In this document: one piece after another, positions 36,090-48,780 of the stretch
Numbering within the stretch: the first letter of the stretch is position 1
Layout of the letters: the number at the start of each line of letters is the position of its first letter
Assembly: GCF_000208865.1 (NCBI RefSeq)
Contig: NC_018390.1
Coordinates: 324,798 to 388,797, forward strand
Reading direction: 5' to 3'
DNA length: 64,000 bases
From: Neospora caninum Liverpool
Taxonomy: Eukaryota > Apicomplexa > Conoidasida > Eucoccidiorida > Sarcocystidae
Position numbers and translations under genes: made by a program
The notes under the pieces: generated by a model
Databases searched by the model: none
What the model saw: only the letters and a program-made list of their open reading frames with translations
What the model was told of the DNA's origin: nothing

Positions 36090-38724
36090 TTTGCGCACGG
36101 TGTTTCGGGGGCACAGAAACTGGAGGAGGGAAAAACCTCGGAGCAACCCGCGGTGAATCACAGGAGATGCACAGGAATGGGAAAAGGGGGAACGGGAGAC
36201 TGCGGTATTCGTCCTTGTTCCCCCTTACGAGAACAAACGAATTTAGTGAAGAAAGGTAAGACAGCTAAACCGAAAGCTACTCGCTTCTTTCCGGAGCCCC
36301 TTCAAAATTCCATGCGAGTCTCGGATTCGGAAAAACAGCTGTCTCGTGACGAAGCGAAATGATGATACTGTCTAACTTTGTCTCACCATCGACATTTTTT
36401 TTTGAAATTCACCATTTTAAAGCCGAAGTACAGGCCTATTCATGTGGAAGAGATGCTGGGGGAAACAAAAAATTCAAGTCATGCACATGGACAATGCATG
36501 ACGTCAGTGAGAACTGTCGCGGCGCCCATCATCGGGAGGCGAGACGGCAAACAACATCTCGCCCAGAGCTATTACACCTTCCGCGGTTAAATAAAGAATA
36601 GTTCTGCTGTTTTCTTTAAACTTGGCTAGGTTTGTTTTCTTTAGGTGCCAAGTCATTACAGGAAAGAGCGAAGGCGCGCCCTTAAACGGCTTCACATGAA
36701 TGGGCAAGAGCTGTCTTCCTGTGAAGGTTGTCTTAGATGTTTCCCATCCAGTACCCACGCTCGACAGCACAGGTGACACGTGGGTTCCCAAAGCTACCTT
36801 CGCGTACCAGTGCCGATCTCCTCTAAGGTACGAATACGAAGGTGGCGTTTGGCCCGCGTGATAAAACTCTCCCTGTTGCCTGCAGTGCCCAACGAACTAA
36901 CAGAAACGAAACCGCTATCGGTTATGCGCCATTAGGCCGTGTACCTAGATGACGCTCTGCCAGGGTTTATATACGGCATTCTTCTATACAGTATCGCATC
37001 ATCCTCAGAAAAGCATATGTAGGAATGAGGTCCAATGATGCTACACTCCTATCAGCTGTACTTTCGAGAACGGAGTACGAAAGAAGCTAGTTGAGATACC
37101 CCCGTTGACAGACGGATTTTGAGGCCGACTACAATTCCCGCAGCCTTAGTTAACGTCGTTGAGTCGTTATGTTATGACAAGACTGCTGTGATAGATTGCC
37201 AAAAAGAACGGGCCAAAAGTTGACAGTATGGCCGTTCCGGAAAGCGAAGACTTATTTCTTCGCTTGCTGGATGAAGACAGGAAGTTCCCCCTTGAGAGAC
37301 GAAAAGAAGGGGGATCATGGCGCATATTTTTCTACGGCCAGAGACGTTTTTTCAAGGGTGGATTTATGTGATGAAGCAACTCCCGGCTAAATAACGTATT
37401 TAGCTTTTCCTGTGACCCACTACGTCATCGATGTATGCAGAGAACCACCTACAGTCCTCAGAATATGAGAGGATGCTCCCGCTGCAGATCCGAGAGGAAA
37501 TCGGTGTACGGTTGCTCTGGCCTTTCAGGTAAAGCAGCAAACACAAAAGGCATTCTTCGGTGTCCCATCTTCTCTTATACAAAGTGAACGTCCCCGGAAA
37601 GGTGTTCCTGGCTAACAAACCGCGAAAGGGGCCTGAATGCCGTTTTAGGGGTGTGACACGGAAAATGAAAACGTATTTTAGGTGTCGCCCAGGCACGCCG
37701 CTCTCAGTCCAGCAACGAGATCTGTAGAGAAACTCGAAAGCACAGATGAAAAATACGCGTCTCCATAGTGCTAGAGACCTGCTGTATGACAGTAAAGTGC
37801 GGCTCTCCGCACACACCCATTGCCTGAACCCGGCATCATCCCAGAAAGAGCAAAACCAGATGTTTTCAAGGGTAATGGCTGACGCAGGCCTTTCTGTTCT
37901 TCACTCCGTCCGTTCCTCTTCCGGAGCATCTTCCTCTATATTTGATGTCTCCAGGAAGAATTCTCTGCTATTTGGGTCATTTGCACCCTCTTTCTGGACA
38001 ACTGAAACGCACCGCTTAGTGAACCGTCAACTCTAGGTCAGCATGGTCGCGCACAAGACCCGACCAATACAGGGGAACCCCGATACTGGCTATGTGCAGT
38101 GACTGCGCCATCTAGAGAGAAGGGATCTTTCAAAAAATGCCTAGTTTAGTCAAGCGGTCGTCTTACTGTTGTTCAGGTACGTGGCACGTTCCTAGACAGA
38201 CAAAGGTACCCTAGGGAACACGATGGCGCGCGTGTCTGAATGAAATCTGAATAGCCGTCTGTAAGAGTGCGAAGTAACGTGCAGAAATTATCGCTGGAGG
38301 ATACATTAATGTGCAAGTGGGAGTTTCTATTAGAGATGATCCTGAACATAGAAAGTAACCTCCCTTTTTTCCAACTTCTCGCCTCCCCTGTAGGAGGAAA
38401 CGGCCGCGATGCTTCCGTACTACGCGGTCGCGCGATGCCTAGTGACAACGGGGTCTCATGCAAACCGCAGTTTTTCTTGCATGCGCCATGTCTGGGGCTG
38501 GTTTGTCAGCAACTGCCAAACTGCCTTTTCTCTTCATATACCGTGTAGACCGGCGGGGTTTCGGACTTATCTGTAAAGCGGAGAAGTGTAGCCATCGTTC
38601 ACTGCGCCCTTCCTGGGACACCGGCCGCTCTTCAGGAGACACATTTTTGTGGCTGCGTCTTGCCAGGACACACCAGAGGTGTTACCTTTGATTTTTCCCG
38701 ATTCGCTTCTTTTCCGCGGTCACC
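36090..38724. other. Divergent intergenic region between the E3 ligase and J-protein genes
   Basis: This head-to-head spacer of about 2.6 kb contains the promoters of the ligase (minus) and the J-domain gene (plus). Small open frames on both strands lack domains, and AT-richer patches occur around 36.4-37.3 kb. No coding exon is supported. Confidence 0.5.
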
Positions 38725-41700
38725 ATGGATGAAGTTCTGCGTCAATCGTTTGTTTACGGACTTTGTACGACATCACTGCTAAGCCCGACGCTCTACTACT
38801 ATCTCCCTGATCGTGGTCGTAAATGGCTTCGTCTCTTCAAGAAGCCGGGTGAGTCAAAAATTGTTTCGTGTCCCAGGAAAAATCGGCAGATGCTCTGAGG
38901 TCGCATGCCTACCATCGATTAGAAACACGCGTCGCTGGCTCTGCCTTCTTCCACACGTACTCTTCGACTCGTATCTTTGTTTTCAACTCTCAGTCTGCTG
39001 TGCCCAAGTCCCAACCCTGTCGAGGCTCTGTGTCGGGAGGAACTCCGCTTCCGGAGAGGATCGAACCAGTGGAACATTTTCAAACAGCTGGAAACATCTC
39101 CACAGTCGATGATTTCAGACTCTCAGCTCTCTCTCGCGTGCCTCAGCTCTCACCCTTGCAGAACGCCCTCTGTATTCGTCCCTCCGTATGGGCGGCAGGG
39201 AACGTTGGCGGCGGGTTGTCGAAATCTATCGCTACGGTCTACTAAGAACGCAATTCCTTTCCAGTGGATCATATGGCAGTTTGCGGAAGGCAAAGCCTCG
39301 CGTGTCCACGAGGTTTACCTTTTCTTCCCGGCGCACCGCTCGGGCCTTCGCAGAGTGGTGCGTGCGGTGTTCCCGGTGAAGGTGGATAGCTATGAATTCC
39401 TGCCACGCGGATCGGTTCTTCGGAATGAAACGTCACCCGCCTTTTACTTCATAGATAGCATCAACAAAGGCTTGACAACATGTGGTCTGCAGCAGAGTAT
39501 CTGGATACTGTTCTAGATGCCGGAAATGTACCTGCAGTTCTACCTAGGGGATCGGAATCCGCGAGCGTGGAATTCGGCTAACATTACAGTACCACTCCAG
39601 TTGGCCGTGGCTCCTGCATTCGTCGCCCTTCGGCAATTTTCCAGATTGTCCTCGATATCTGCGAAGGGAGTAATGTTGACGAGACAGCGAGGCCTGTATA
39701 TCTTCGTGAGGACTACAAAACAGCCAGTTGCTCCCGGTCGGGAACAAAGTTATGCGCAGCGTCTCTGCTCCGTGAATGTGTCGGGTGTTTTTGCAGTTTT
39801 GACGGCAATGTTGCTGTATCTCTTCTACGCTGCCATCCCAACGGACCGCCGAGACCTCTATACCATTCTCGATGTCGACGTGATGGCTTCAAAGAATGAC
39901 ATTTTGCAGGTGAGCCGAAGGCGCGCATACTTGCTCCCGCGAAGCCTTGTGCGTGTATAGACAGCCGAACAGAAGACGGAGGGAAATGCAAGTTGTCTCG
40001 ACAAGCAGTCTCAAAAAACGTGGCAGTTGACCGATCCGAACGCACCAAGCTATCCGTCTTCAAGGTTCGCCTCTATGTTCGGCAAGCGTCGTGGGATCGC
40101 TTTCATTGCGTCCCGTGGCGATGTCATCTCCACGTGCTCATTTGCTTTGATTCACACTTTGGAGTCGGATGAGCTCAGGTCGCTCTCGTTCGCAGCAGAA
40201 GCTGGCAAAAAGCCAGGCAACACAGCTGGCCGCTCGTCGTTTCAGATGCGTTTCCTTCGTAAGAACGCTCGGGGACACGCCACATAAATATGTTCCTGTG
40301 TATGTAAGTGCATATTTTTCTCCTCGGGAATTTTTGATCGTGCATTTTCATTGAAGTTCCGGTTTTCAAGGGCAATTGGTGTTGGTACAGGCGTATCGAA
40401 CCGTCTCGAAGAAGTTTCATCCTGACAAGGTTGCGGCAGCCGAGGCATCTGGCGGCGCAGTTCCACAGCGCCCCTCGGGCTTCGCCAAAATGACAAATGA
40501 GGAGTTCTTTATGGAGATCAAGAAAGCTCAAGAGGTGCTGATGAGCGACACGCGAAGATCGAATTACGATCGCTTCGGGGATTACAAATACGGTGCGTCA
40601 TTCACCGTTTTGCGCTCTCTCTCGCGCCATGCTTTCTTGTCTTCGCGGTCCTTCCCTTTGCCGGGATAGACTGTGTACGGCTTTTAGCGTTTGGTGGGTG
40701 GCAACATCGAGTTCGCATTCCCGTTTTAACGATACGCCGAATACGAAACGAGACAGAACCTGAGAAGAGCGAGAACCTCGGAAGAGACAGATCCTTGAAA
40801 GAGCGATATGCCAGCCCAGATACTCAGGGGTGCGGCGGTTGACCGTTTTCGCGGAGGAAACGCCGAAGCGGGTGTTTCGATCCAAAAACAGGGAGTGGAA
40901 ACGGAAGCTCTGGGATGCAAATGAGGGCAGTTCCACAAGTGAGATCTGGAGCGGAGTCCGGTTGGCGGCCGTCTTTGCATATGGCACATCTTTCTGGATC
41001 CGTTTGCTGTATATACACCTGAGGCAAAGTCGGTCTCTTCACAAGTCGCCCGCCAGACAGGGAGACGCTTTTTCACATATTCGGCATTCGTTGTTCTGGT
41101 TCTGTGCTTCCCGCAGGCGAAACTGATGAAAAGACGACGATAATCGTTGTTTGTTTGTCTCTCGTTTCCCATCTTTTGTGCTTTTGCGTCGGCTTCCTTG
41201 TTTCTTATCCGAGGCATGTCACCTTTGCTCGCCAAGTAAGTTTTTGCTTCATGCTGGGGAAGGCAGAAGAGAAGTGGATTTCCTTTCTTTGGTTGCTTCG
41301 AAAGCTCCCCGTGTCTTTCCGAACTGTGGGACGTCTTTTCTTTCGATCTGGGTTTTCCAATCCGCCGAGCCTTCCGCTGCCTTCCACCTCCTCATCGTCT
41401 CTGACGCCAAGGGGAACGAGTCAGGGAGCGGCAGATCTCCCGATGGACCAACAATTCTAAAAATTTTCTGTTTTTTTTGCGACTGTCACTTCCAAACAGT
41501 CAGCGTGTTTTTTCGTTTGAATACACGCCATGCAACGTAAAACTGCCGCCTACAGTTTCGTGTTATGGTGATGCGGTGGATTGTGCAGATCTACGTCGTG
41601 TACAACCTAGCCATGTTCTGCAATGAACTGCAAATTCGCTTTGTTGAGAACGGCGACTCGCTTGCTTTCTTGCCCTACGTTAGCTCGCTCGTCCCGTTTG

Positions 41701-44105
41701 AGAGAGTTCACGTAAGTCCCCCACAGAAACCCCGATACGCCGGCTCTCTGCTCTGCTTTCTTTGCCTTTTTTTGGCGAGAAAAACGCCGCCGCGCTTGGT
41801 CACGTTAGGCTATGTGCATGCACAACCTGGGCCCCTCGGGCAACATATTCCCGCTTGCCGTCTCGTCTCCGAGTCTCCTGACCGTGCAAGAATAAAAGCG
41901 AAACACACGCTGCCTATGCTGACTGCGAATGTCGCCGCGCACAGAAGTACATAATGGTGAACGTATCTATTTGTCTTCATCTGCGTGCCCGCTATGCATA
42001 TACGTCAGTGCGCATGGATTTTTCGGTAGATGTGAGCGCCGTTCTCGTCAACCTTGTAACCGTGTCTACACATGCGCCCAACTATATGCGTGCGCCTTGT
42101 ATCTGGGTGTTCTCTTGCTTTTCCCCTCAGTTTTTCCGGTCTCTCTTCCCGTGCGTCCTGTGCGCGAGTCTCTGCCTGGCCAAGTGGAATTTCTCAGACA
42201 GCCCCGCGAAACGTTTGGCCTTGCTGAAGGCGCTGCTCTCGACCAACCGCGTGCTGACGGAAAGAACACAAGAACTGATCCGTGTGACAGGTGCGCTGTC
42301 TCTACACTGCTTCCCGCCTCCGCGGGAAAGAAGAGAAAGGGTGATCGGAAGAAAATCTGTGTATACACACATTTGCGTAAATATATATATATATATATAT
42401 GTCTAGGTACACAGACGTCGATGTTTATGTGCGGAGGACAGGCTGCCTTTCTTCACGTCGTTGACGCCTGGAAACAGGTAGTCCCGAACGCGTCCTGTCA
42501 ACTTTTGAGAAAAGAGTCAAGGTGCACGAAAATGAGAAGAAGTCGATGGCTCAAGTTATTTTTGCTCGGCACGTTTCGCCGTTCCCGCTCCTCCGCTGCG
42601 TGTTCAATTCCTTTGGGACGGGCGCAGTTCTAGGCGTCGCGAAGACAGACGCGGAATGCAAACAGGATATCTCGGGCTGTTCCCGAATTAAGCAAAGCGC
42701 TTCACAACTTTCTAACGCAGGTGCTCCACTGGACGAATCTGTGGCTGGGAAGTGGACGAGGCCCCTGCATCGGTTGGTTTGCGCGGCTGTGCGTTTTGTC
42801 TGTCTGTACAGCGTATCTGAAGACCATGGGAACGCCGTCAACCGCCGCCATTAAGACACAGCAGCAGCAAATGAACCACCTGAAATCTGCGGCACTCCGC
42901 GCAAGATTTGCTGGTACGGCGCATCTTCCACGTGTTTCCACCGTCGGCGTCCTTCACGAGTCCTGCGCTAAAATCCCCTGCGTTGTCACGTGCTGCCTCC
43001 GAGAGCTGCCACCTCGTCCTACACCAGATATCTTTCCGTCCTCTCTGTATGAGGGGACTGACCGCAAGCAGAGCGTCGTGATTTTGTCATCGGGGGCAGA
43101 TGAATTCTTGAATGTATCTACCTCCTTATCTCTATGTGTCTACACGCACGTATAAAGGTGTTTCTTTTATTTCGGCAATGCTTTCTGCGTTTTTCGCGGC
43201 ATGTGCTGTTGTGACTCGGCGGCGCGTGTACTTTTTCATTCCTGTGTGGGCGTGTTTTTCTCGGAGACGGTTTGAGTCCGCGAGTTTCTACGTTTGAAAC
43301 CCCACTGGCTGAGCACGGCAGCCGTGTGCTTTCTTCATTGCGGTTTCTGCCGCTTCTGTGCGACCCCGTCTTCGAAGATTCCGCCGCGTTCTGTGTGCCT
43401 CGGTCAGTAAGTTCCTTTTCCGCTCAGCGCCGCTCTTCCCCCTTTTGCGTGGTGTCCAGGCCAGGAGATGCCGGTGGCGCCTGGAGCCGAAGAGACGGCT
43501 GAACAGGCCAAGGAGACAGACAAAGCCGGTGCGCAGAGCGCGAACAAGCTCACCGGCGCCCAGCCCAAAGATAAAAAGGACATTGCAGAGTGGGAGGACT
43601 TCACCAACACTCTGAACGAGGAGCAGAAGGAGTTATTCAAACGCATGGTGGCAGACCAGGTGAGGAGACGCTGTTCTTAGCACCCGCCGAGCGCGCAAGC
43701 GTATATTTTGCCTTCGTGAGTGACGCCGCAAACGGATCTTGCTCTGAACCGGAGAGAACGGCGGCCTTTCATTCCCGTGGGGACTCTGGAGTGCCTCTGC
43801 GTGTTTGCGTCTTCCATTCCGTGTGGCGACGGCTGCGTTTGACGGCAATTTTGCGTCTAACGCTGCTGAAGGAAAGCTGTGGAGAGCCTGAGACTGGAGC
43901 GGCGAGGTGCGCGGGGCAGCGGGCACACTGGGATTCTGAGAGTCTCCTCGATTCGGGTGTTCCTGCAATGCTGCGTGTTTTTCAGTACCGCAAGACCGAA
44001 GCGGAGGAGCAAGCTCGCGAGTCGAACCGGCGCCGTTTCGACATCAACTGGGGCCAGGTGTTGATGTGGGTCTGTATTCTCTATGTGTGGATTTATTACA
44101 AGTAG
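38725..44105 (+). CDS. Multi-pass membrane J-domain (Hsp40) protein
   Basis: Proposed exons are 38725-38848, 39797-39909, 40391-40592, 41117-41235, 41589-41711, 42131-42283, 42721-42913, 43460-43659 and 43986-44105, about 448 residues. The ATG has a strong CACCATGG context. After a first membrane helix (LTAMLLYLFYAAIP) comes a J domain: RRDLYTILDVDVMASKNDILQAYRTVSKKFHPDK. HPD is the Hsp70-activating motif, and RRSNYDRFGDYKYG closes the domain. Further hydrophobic helices follow (TIIVVCLSLVSHLLCFCVGF; FFRSLFPCVLCASLCLA; CIGWFARLCVLSVCTAYL), then a charged Lys/Glu-rich segment and a C-terminal helix (WGQVLMWVCILYVWIYY). It most likely recruits Hsp70 (BiP) at the ER membrane. The exon 6/7 junction is weak: the better-looking donor at 42290 shifts frame, so the less typical one at 42283 was used. 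Confidence 0.85.
42380..42402. repeat. AT dinucleotide microsatellite
   Basis: About eleven AT units lie in an intron of the J-protein gene. It is a simple repeat and probably varies in length. Confidence 0.85.
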
Positions 44106-46075
44106 CTGAGAAGCCTGTGAGCTGTACCGGCCGGCTCGCCGCGTCGTTTCTGCCCTTCGGTTGTGTGTGTGTGTGTGTACACCTCCAGCTTTTTATCCGA
44201 ACGTGCAGCGGCAAGGGTGAAAAGGCGAAGTCTGCATCGCGAAGATATGCAGTCTGTGGAGGTTTGCCGCAAGCGAGGGTGCCTTTAAGCAGAACACCCC
44301 TTGGTCGCGTGAGTCGGCATTATGCGCCTTTCGGATCTTGACAGGATTTCGCTGCTTGCGGGAAACGAAATCGACGTCAATGGAATTTTTGTTTCTGTTC
44401 ATTCCCGTTTTTTTTGTTTGGCCCCCTATCCGCGCAGTCGGTTCTTCTGATCTCCCAACACTCGTGAGTCTGAGTTCCGCGCGTGAACGAGGACGGGAAA
44501 AGGGAAGCGTCCGGGAGTGTTTGTCGGAGCACGTGCCTCCGTTCAGCAGAGCCTTTGGTCCCTGGCAAGTAACTACGTAGCCGTGCAGCATTGTGGGAGC
44601 TCTTCAAACAGGCGGAATCTCATCCGTGCCATGCTTGGCAAAACAGCGAGTTCCCGGTCCTATGCACGCGAGTCTCCACGCTACTGGCACTGTTGCATGC
44701 GTTAGAAAGGCATCGCCACTCGAAATCTCACACCCTTTGCGTCTTTGTGCGCGGCCGTGGCACGTGCGACATCGCGATATGTCTACCCTTAGTGATCGGG
44801 GACGCGAAAAAACGGCCTCAGTGAGGTGCTCAGCAATCAGGATTAAACCAACAGACACGTTTTCGCGTCCCCCTCTCGCCCACTAAACCACCGTCGGGGT
44901 TTTTCAGATTCAGACGGCACACGACTGTGACCTGGCTACAGAAAACCGAACACAAGAGAGAAGCGAGAAATCTGGGATCTTCCTTGAAACCATGGCTTTA
45001 TCTGGTTTCAGTGTAGTATCCCAAACATCCTGATTTCATGCATACCGGTCTTCGGTGGCTAGTCTATGGTCAGGCGACGCGTTGGATCTCTATCATCGTA
45101 TACATAGTTGCAAAAAAGTTACCATGTCCTCCGTGTACACGGCCGGCTTTCGAGCTTTGCTAACTTTTGAAACTAAGTTTGCAAGTATCTAAAAATTCCC
45201 CCCCGCCGTGTACCGCTAGGAAACACACGCTTGATCCAACAACATAACGAGATCGCGGTAGTGCTCCAGCGTCAGCTGCTGGGGATCAACGCGTCGCTCC
45301 AAGAGTGTACACCGATTTGCTTTCGGAGTTCCTGAAGGATGAGTCAGAAAGCTTGCGCTTGTAGGTAAAAGGCAAATTCAGGCTACTCAAAGAGGCTTTC
45401 CGGCACCTGCGTGTTCCTTGCATCCCCGCTGAAACGGATTTCTAAAGGCGGGGTCCACGATTTCCTTTATTTCTTTGCGGGAGCTCTTTCCTCTCTCTGC
45501 ATGTGTTTTATCTATTTCCCTTCTTTCCTTTACGGCGCATTGAACGGTCTTCTCATTTCTTGGAGAGAACCTAACACGCTGTGTGTTTCAGGCAGGGTCG
45601 GAGTCGACACACGGCATTTGCTGTTCACGAATTCCGCCTCTCGGGGCGCACCCAGCGGCTACGTAGTCTTCCCTGGTGCAGCCGATTCGCGAAACCAGCG
45701 GGAAATGGCGTTTGCCTTGTTGACACAAAATCAGGGGTTTGAAAGGACGGCAAAGGAAACAAGGGTCCACACATGAGGCACAGATATCAACATTGTAGAA
45801 CTTTTCCGGGTACTCTGACGTTTTTGAAAAGGAGAGTTCAACGAAGTCAGCGGAGAGTGTAGAACAGACAAGACACGAAGCACTCGCAAGACAGGGAGAG
45901 CGTCTACAAAATGAGGACAGGTGTCCACTGCCAGGAGCAGAAAACATCCCCCGTTGATAACGAAGACTTTTAGACGTACAACGGGGAGCGGGTGAAGACG
46001 TCTCCGCCTATCTGCCGCGTAGAGCTTCGTAACCGCGCCAGAAGATGAAGGACGCGACGTTCAGTTCAAAGACGT
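44106..46075. other. Convergent 3' intergenic region with a GT microsatellite
   Basis: This tail-to-tail spacer runs between the J-protein gene (plus) and Mago (minus). It includes a GT repeat at about 44162-44178. No exon or RNA gene is supported; both 3' UTRs should lie here. Confidence 0.5.
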
Positions 46076-48780
46076 TTAGACGGGCTTTATCTGTGAGAGG
46101 AACAAACAAAAACGTGAAATGCACCCAGAAAACCTTAAAGCGATTCCCTTTTGACTCTTCTGGACGCCATCAGCAAGCACATCTCGATATGCCTACGCGG
46201 AAAAAACAGCCGCACTACCTAGAGCCGACAAACGGAGTGAAGAATAACCAAGCAACGCCTGACGACGGCCTCGTCTAGTCTGTGCCACTCAAGGGAAGCG
46301 CACGGCGCAGTGGGCACTGTCGCAAGGGAAAAAGCCGATTATCTTCCCGAGCATGCGTGGATGCTTCGCGGTTCCTCGTTCAAGTTCCACCCCAGACACA
46401 CTCTGGGTAGCCCTGCTTGGCGACTCCAGGAGGAATTTGCTTTTGAGAAAACAGATTCGAAAGACGCACGCACACGCTTTCCTCCCACCGGTGGATCCGG
46501 ACTCGAAAGCGGCATTTTCTCTACGCGTCTGTACACTCGATCTACCAGAGACCGGCCCATTTTTCGTCTGCAACCGACACTCGGGTCGAGACCACGACTC
46601 AAGGAGTGCGACGAAGACACGCCTTCTCATAGGAAAGCGAGAGACTTACTCGGAAATGCAGGCCGATCAAGGAGAAAATGAAGCACTTGAGGTCCTGGAC
46701 CAGGTAGTAGAAGACACGAAGGCCATCCTGGTCTTTGCTCCGCTGGACGTCAGCCATGGAACCAATCTTCGATGTCTGTTGACAGATTTCACAAGTCGTC
46801 GGCAAACGCGGTTCACATCTACCCCTGTCGCGGATTCTTTCTCCAAAGCCCTAGCTCAGGGACAGTAGCCGCCAACCGTGAATCTGCAGTGTAGTCCCAC
46901 GACGTGTGCATTGCAGGACGTATCACGAATTTGTGGGAAGCATACACGTTCTCTTCCGTTCTGGAGCAGCGTTCACTGGAAAAAGGCTAAATGTGTGGAA
47001 AGACGCACAGCGGTATCTCCCGTAGCGAGGCACCTTCTGCGCTACACCTTCACAAATAGTCTATCTGCATCCTTTTTGTCACGGGATTCGGGATTATACC
47101 ACAGTGAAATCTCGACGTTCATCGTTCGGAAGCTGAGACAGCACGCGGCTTGAAGCTGTCTCTTGAGAACTCGAAACATCAGATGCATGCACAGTCCCGT
47201 GATTCGCTTGATTCTTGGAAGACTGTCGAGAAAACCACTCACCGTGAAAGAGATGTGGTCTTTACCCAATACAATTTCCAGTTCCTGACGGCCTACGCGA
47301 TCTGGCGCCGGCCAGTTATTGTCGTCTTCCCTGCGGTACAGTGCACACAGAAGAACGCCGATGCTTGTGATCGTGAGAGAAACTGAAGCGTTGCTCGAAG
47401 CCCATGGGAACGCTCACCTAAGACTCCCGGACGAGGACACAGAATGGCTACACACTTGTAAAAAGCGCGCATCACCATGAGACCAGACCGGAACCGTTGG
47501 GTATAACGTGAAGAGACTGCAGAGGGCTGCAGGCCTCAGAGCTGGAACCGGGGCCTATCGTCGCGAAAGAGTTCACAACGAAAGCGTCCACGGACGGGAG
47601 GATCACCAAATGTCAAATGGTTGACGAAGAAATCGATAGCGAAACACACAGAGGGAGGGGAAAATGGATTGGCAGGAGGGCATCCGCACACCTATACGGA
47701 TACGAAGTCGGGAAGACTCACGAGAAGACAGATACATACGCTTGCACAGCGTAGGACTGAAAAGTTACGTCACCATGTGAAGGTCGCAGAAAAGGATATG
47801 CGAACCGAGTTTTCAAGCGGCTCTCTGTGGGCTCTTCACACATGCACAAAGGAACCGTTCACCGGCGAGCCAGGTCAGCCGCGAGCAGAGGCGACTCTCG
47901 ATACAAACTGAGTGTCTTACTTGATAATCTCTGACTCCTCAACAATCCGTCGAAGCTCCTTCATCACGGACTGGCTGACGTAAGCTGAAAGAAAAACAGA
48001 GGAGAGACAGCACGTGCGCCCCGCTCCCTCGACTGCGCCTTTGAACTGATCAACATACTCTGCGGGAAAGACCGAAAGCCACGCAATCAGAAACTGCCCC
48101 ATCCGGCGCATACATTCAACCGAGGCAAACAAAAGAGACCGACGGTGGCGCTAAGCCACAGCTGATGCATCGAAGACAGGATGCACATTTTCAGCGTTTT
48201 TGGTCGCTTTGTCATCCTGGCACGAAGGGAAAAACTCTTGCGGTGGATGCAACAGCCATCAACCCGCTTTCTCGGTACCTCAGGAAGCCCGGTTTTCCAT
48301 GATTTGTGGCATCGATCCGAGGCGCCCTCGTAAGCTTCCAGGGACGACACAACTCACCTTCTTTACGGATCATCGTATCGTTTTTATAGTTGGAGTTGTT
48401 CGCATATCGAAGCCGACCCTCAGGTCTGAACTCGAACTCGAGGAACTCATGACCGAACTTCCCCTTGTGGCCGACACTGCAGAGAAAACGGGAAAGGCAA
48501 GCGGGACGGATTATGGAACCGAGCGCCCATCACCTCCATGGAGAACTGGTTTCTTCTATGCGGAAACTTTTTCGTCGGAGGCGGAAGCCTCTTGTGTGTA
48601 AGTCGTCAGCTCAGCCAAACGACAACCATCTCTCCCTGCATTGTAATCCAAGGGTATGGCGCTCCTCTGCCAGGAAATGTCAATGAAAAACCGAAAACGG
48701 AGATGCCTATGCCGGTGCTCGTGAACGGTAGCAACTTACTAGTACCGCAGATAGAAATCGTCCTCCTCTGCGGAAGCCAT
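46076..48780 (-). CDS. MAGO: Mago nashi, exon junction complex core subunit
   Basis: Six exons join perfectly in phase: 48780-48740, 48476-48358, 47984-47921, 47330-47243, 46775-46650 and 46090-46076, giving 150 residues against 146 in human MAGOH. The protein begins [20 protein letters not shown] and continues [91 protein letters not shown] and [13 protein letters not shown]. The last exon encodes only IKPV and the stop, and was located from the family's invariant IKP ending. Mago heterodimerises with Y14/RBM8A and locks eIF4AIII on spliced mRNA, linking splicing to export, localisation and decay. One oddity: the usual WPPPDRVG motif reads WPAPDRVG, preceded by NN rather than a hydrophobic residue. 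Its presence fits the intron-rich neighbourhood. Confidence 0.97.

Noticed and set aside
39265..39516. Protein-like plus-strand frame inside the first J-protein intron
   Set aside because: It can be joined to exon 1 only through a poor acceptor and ends in a stop; the direct join to 39797 fits phase and places a membrane helix before the J domain.
42284..42290. Better-looking donor for J-protein exon 6
   Set aside because: Using it shifts exon 7 into a frame without membrane helices and with an early stop.
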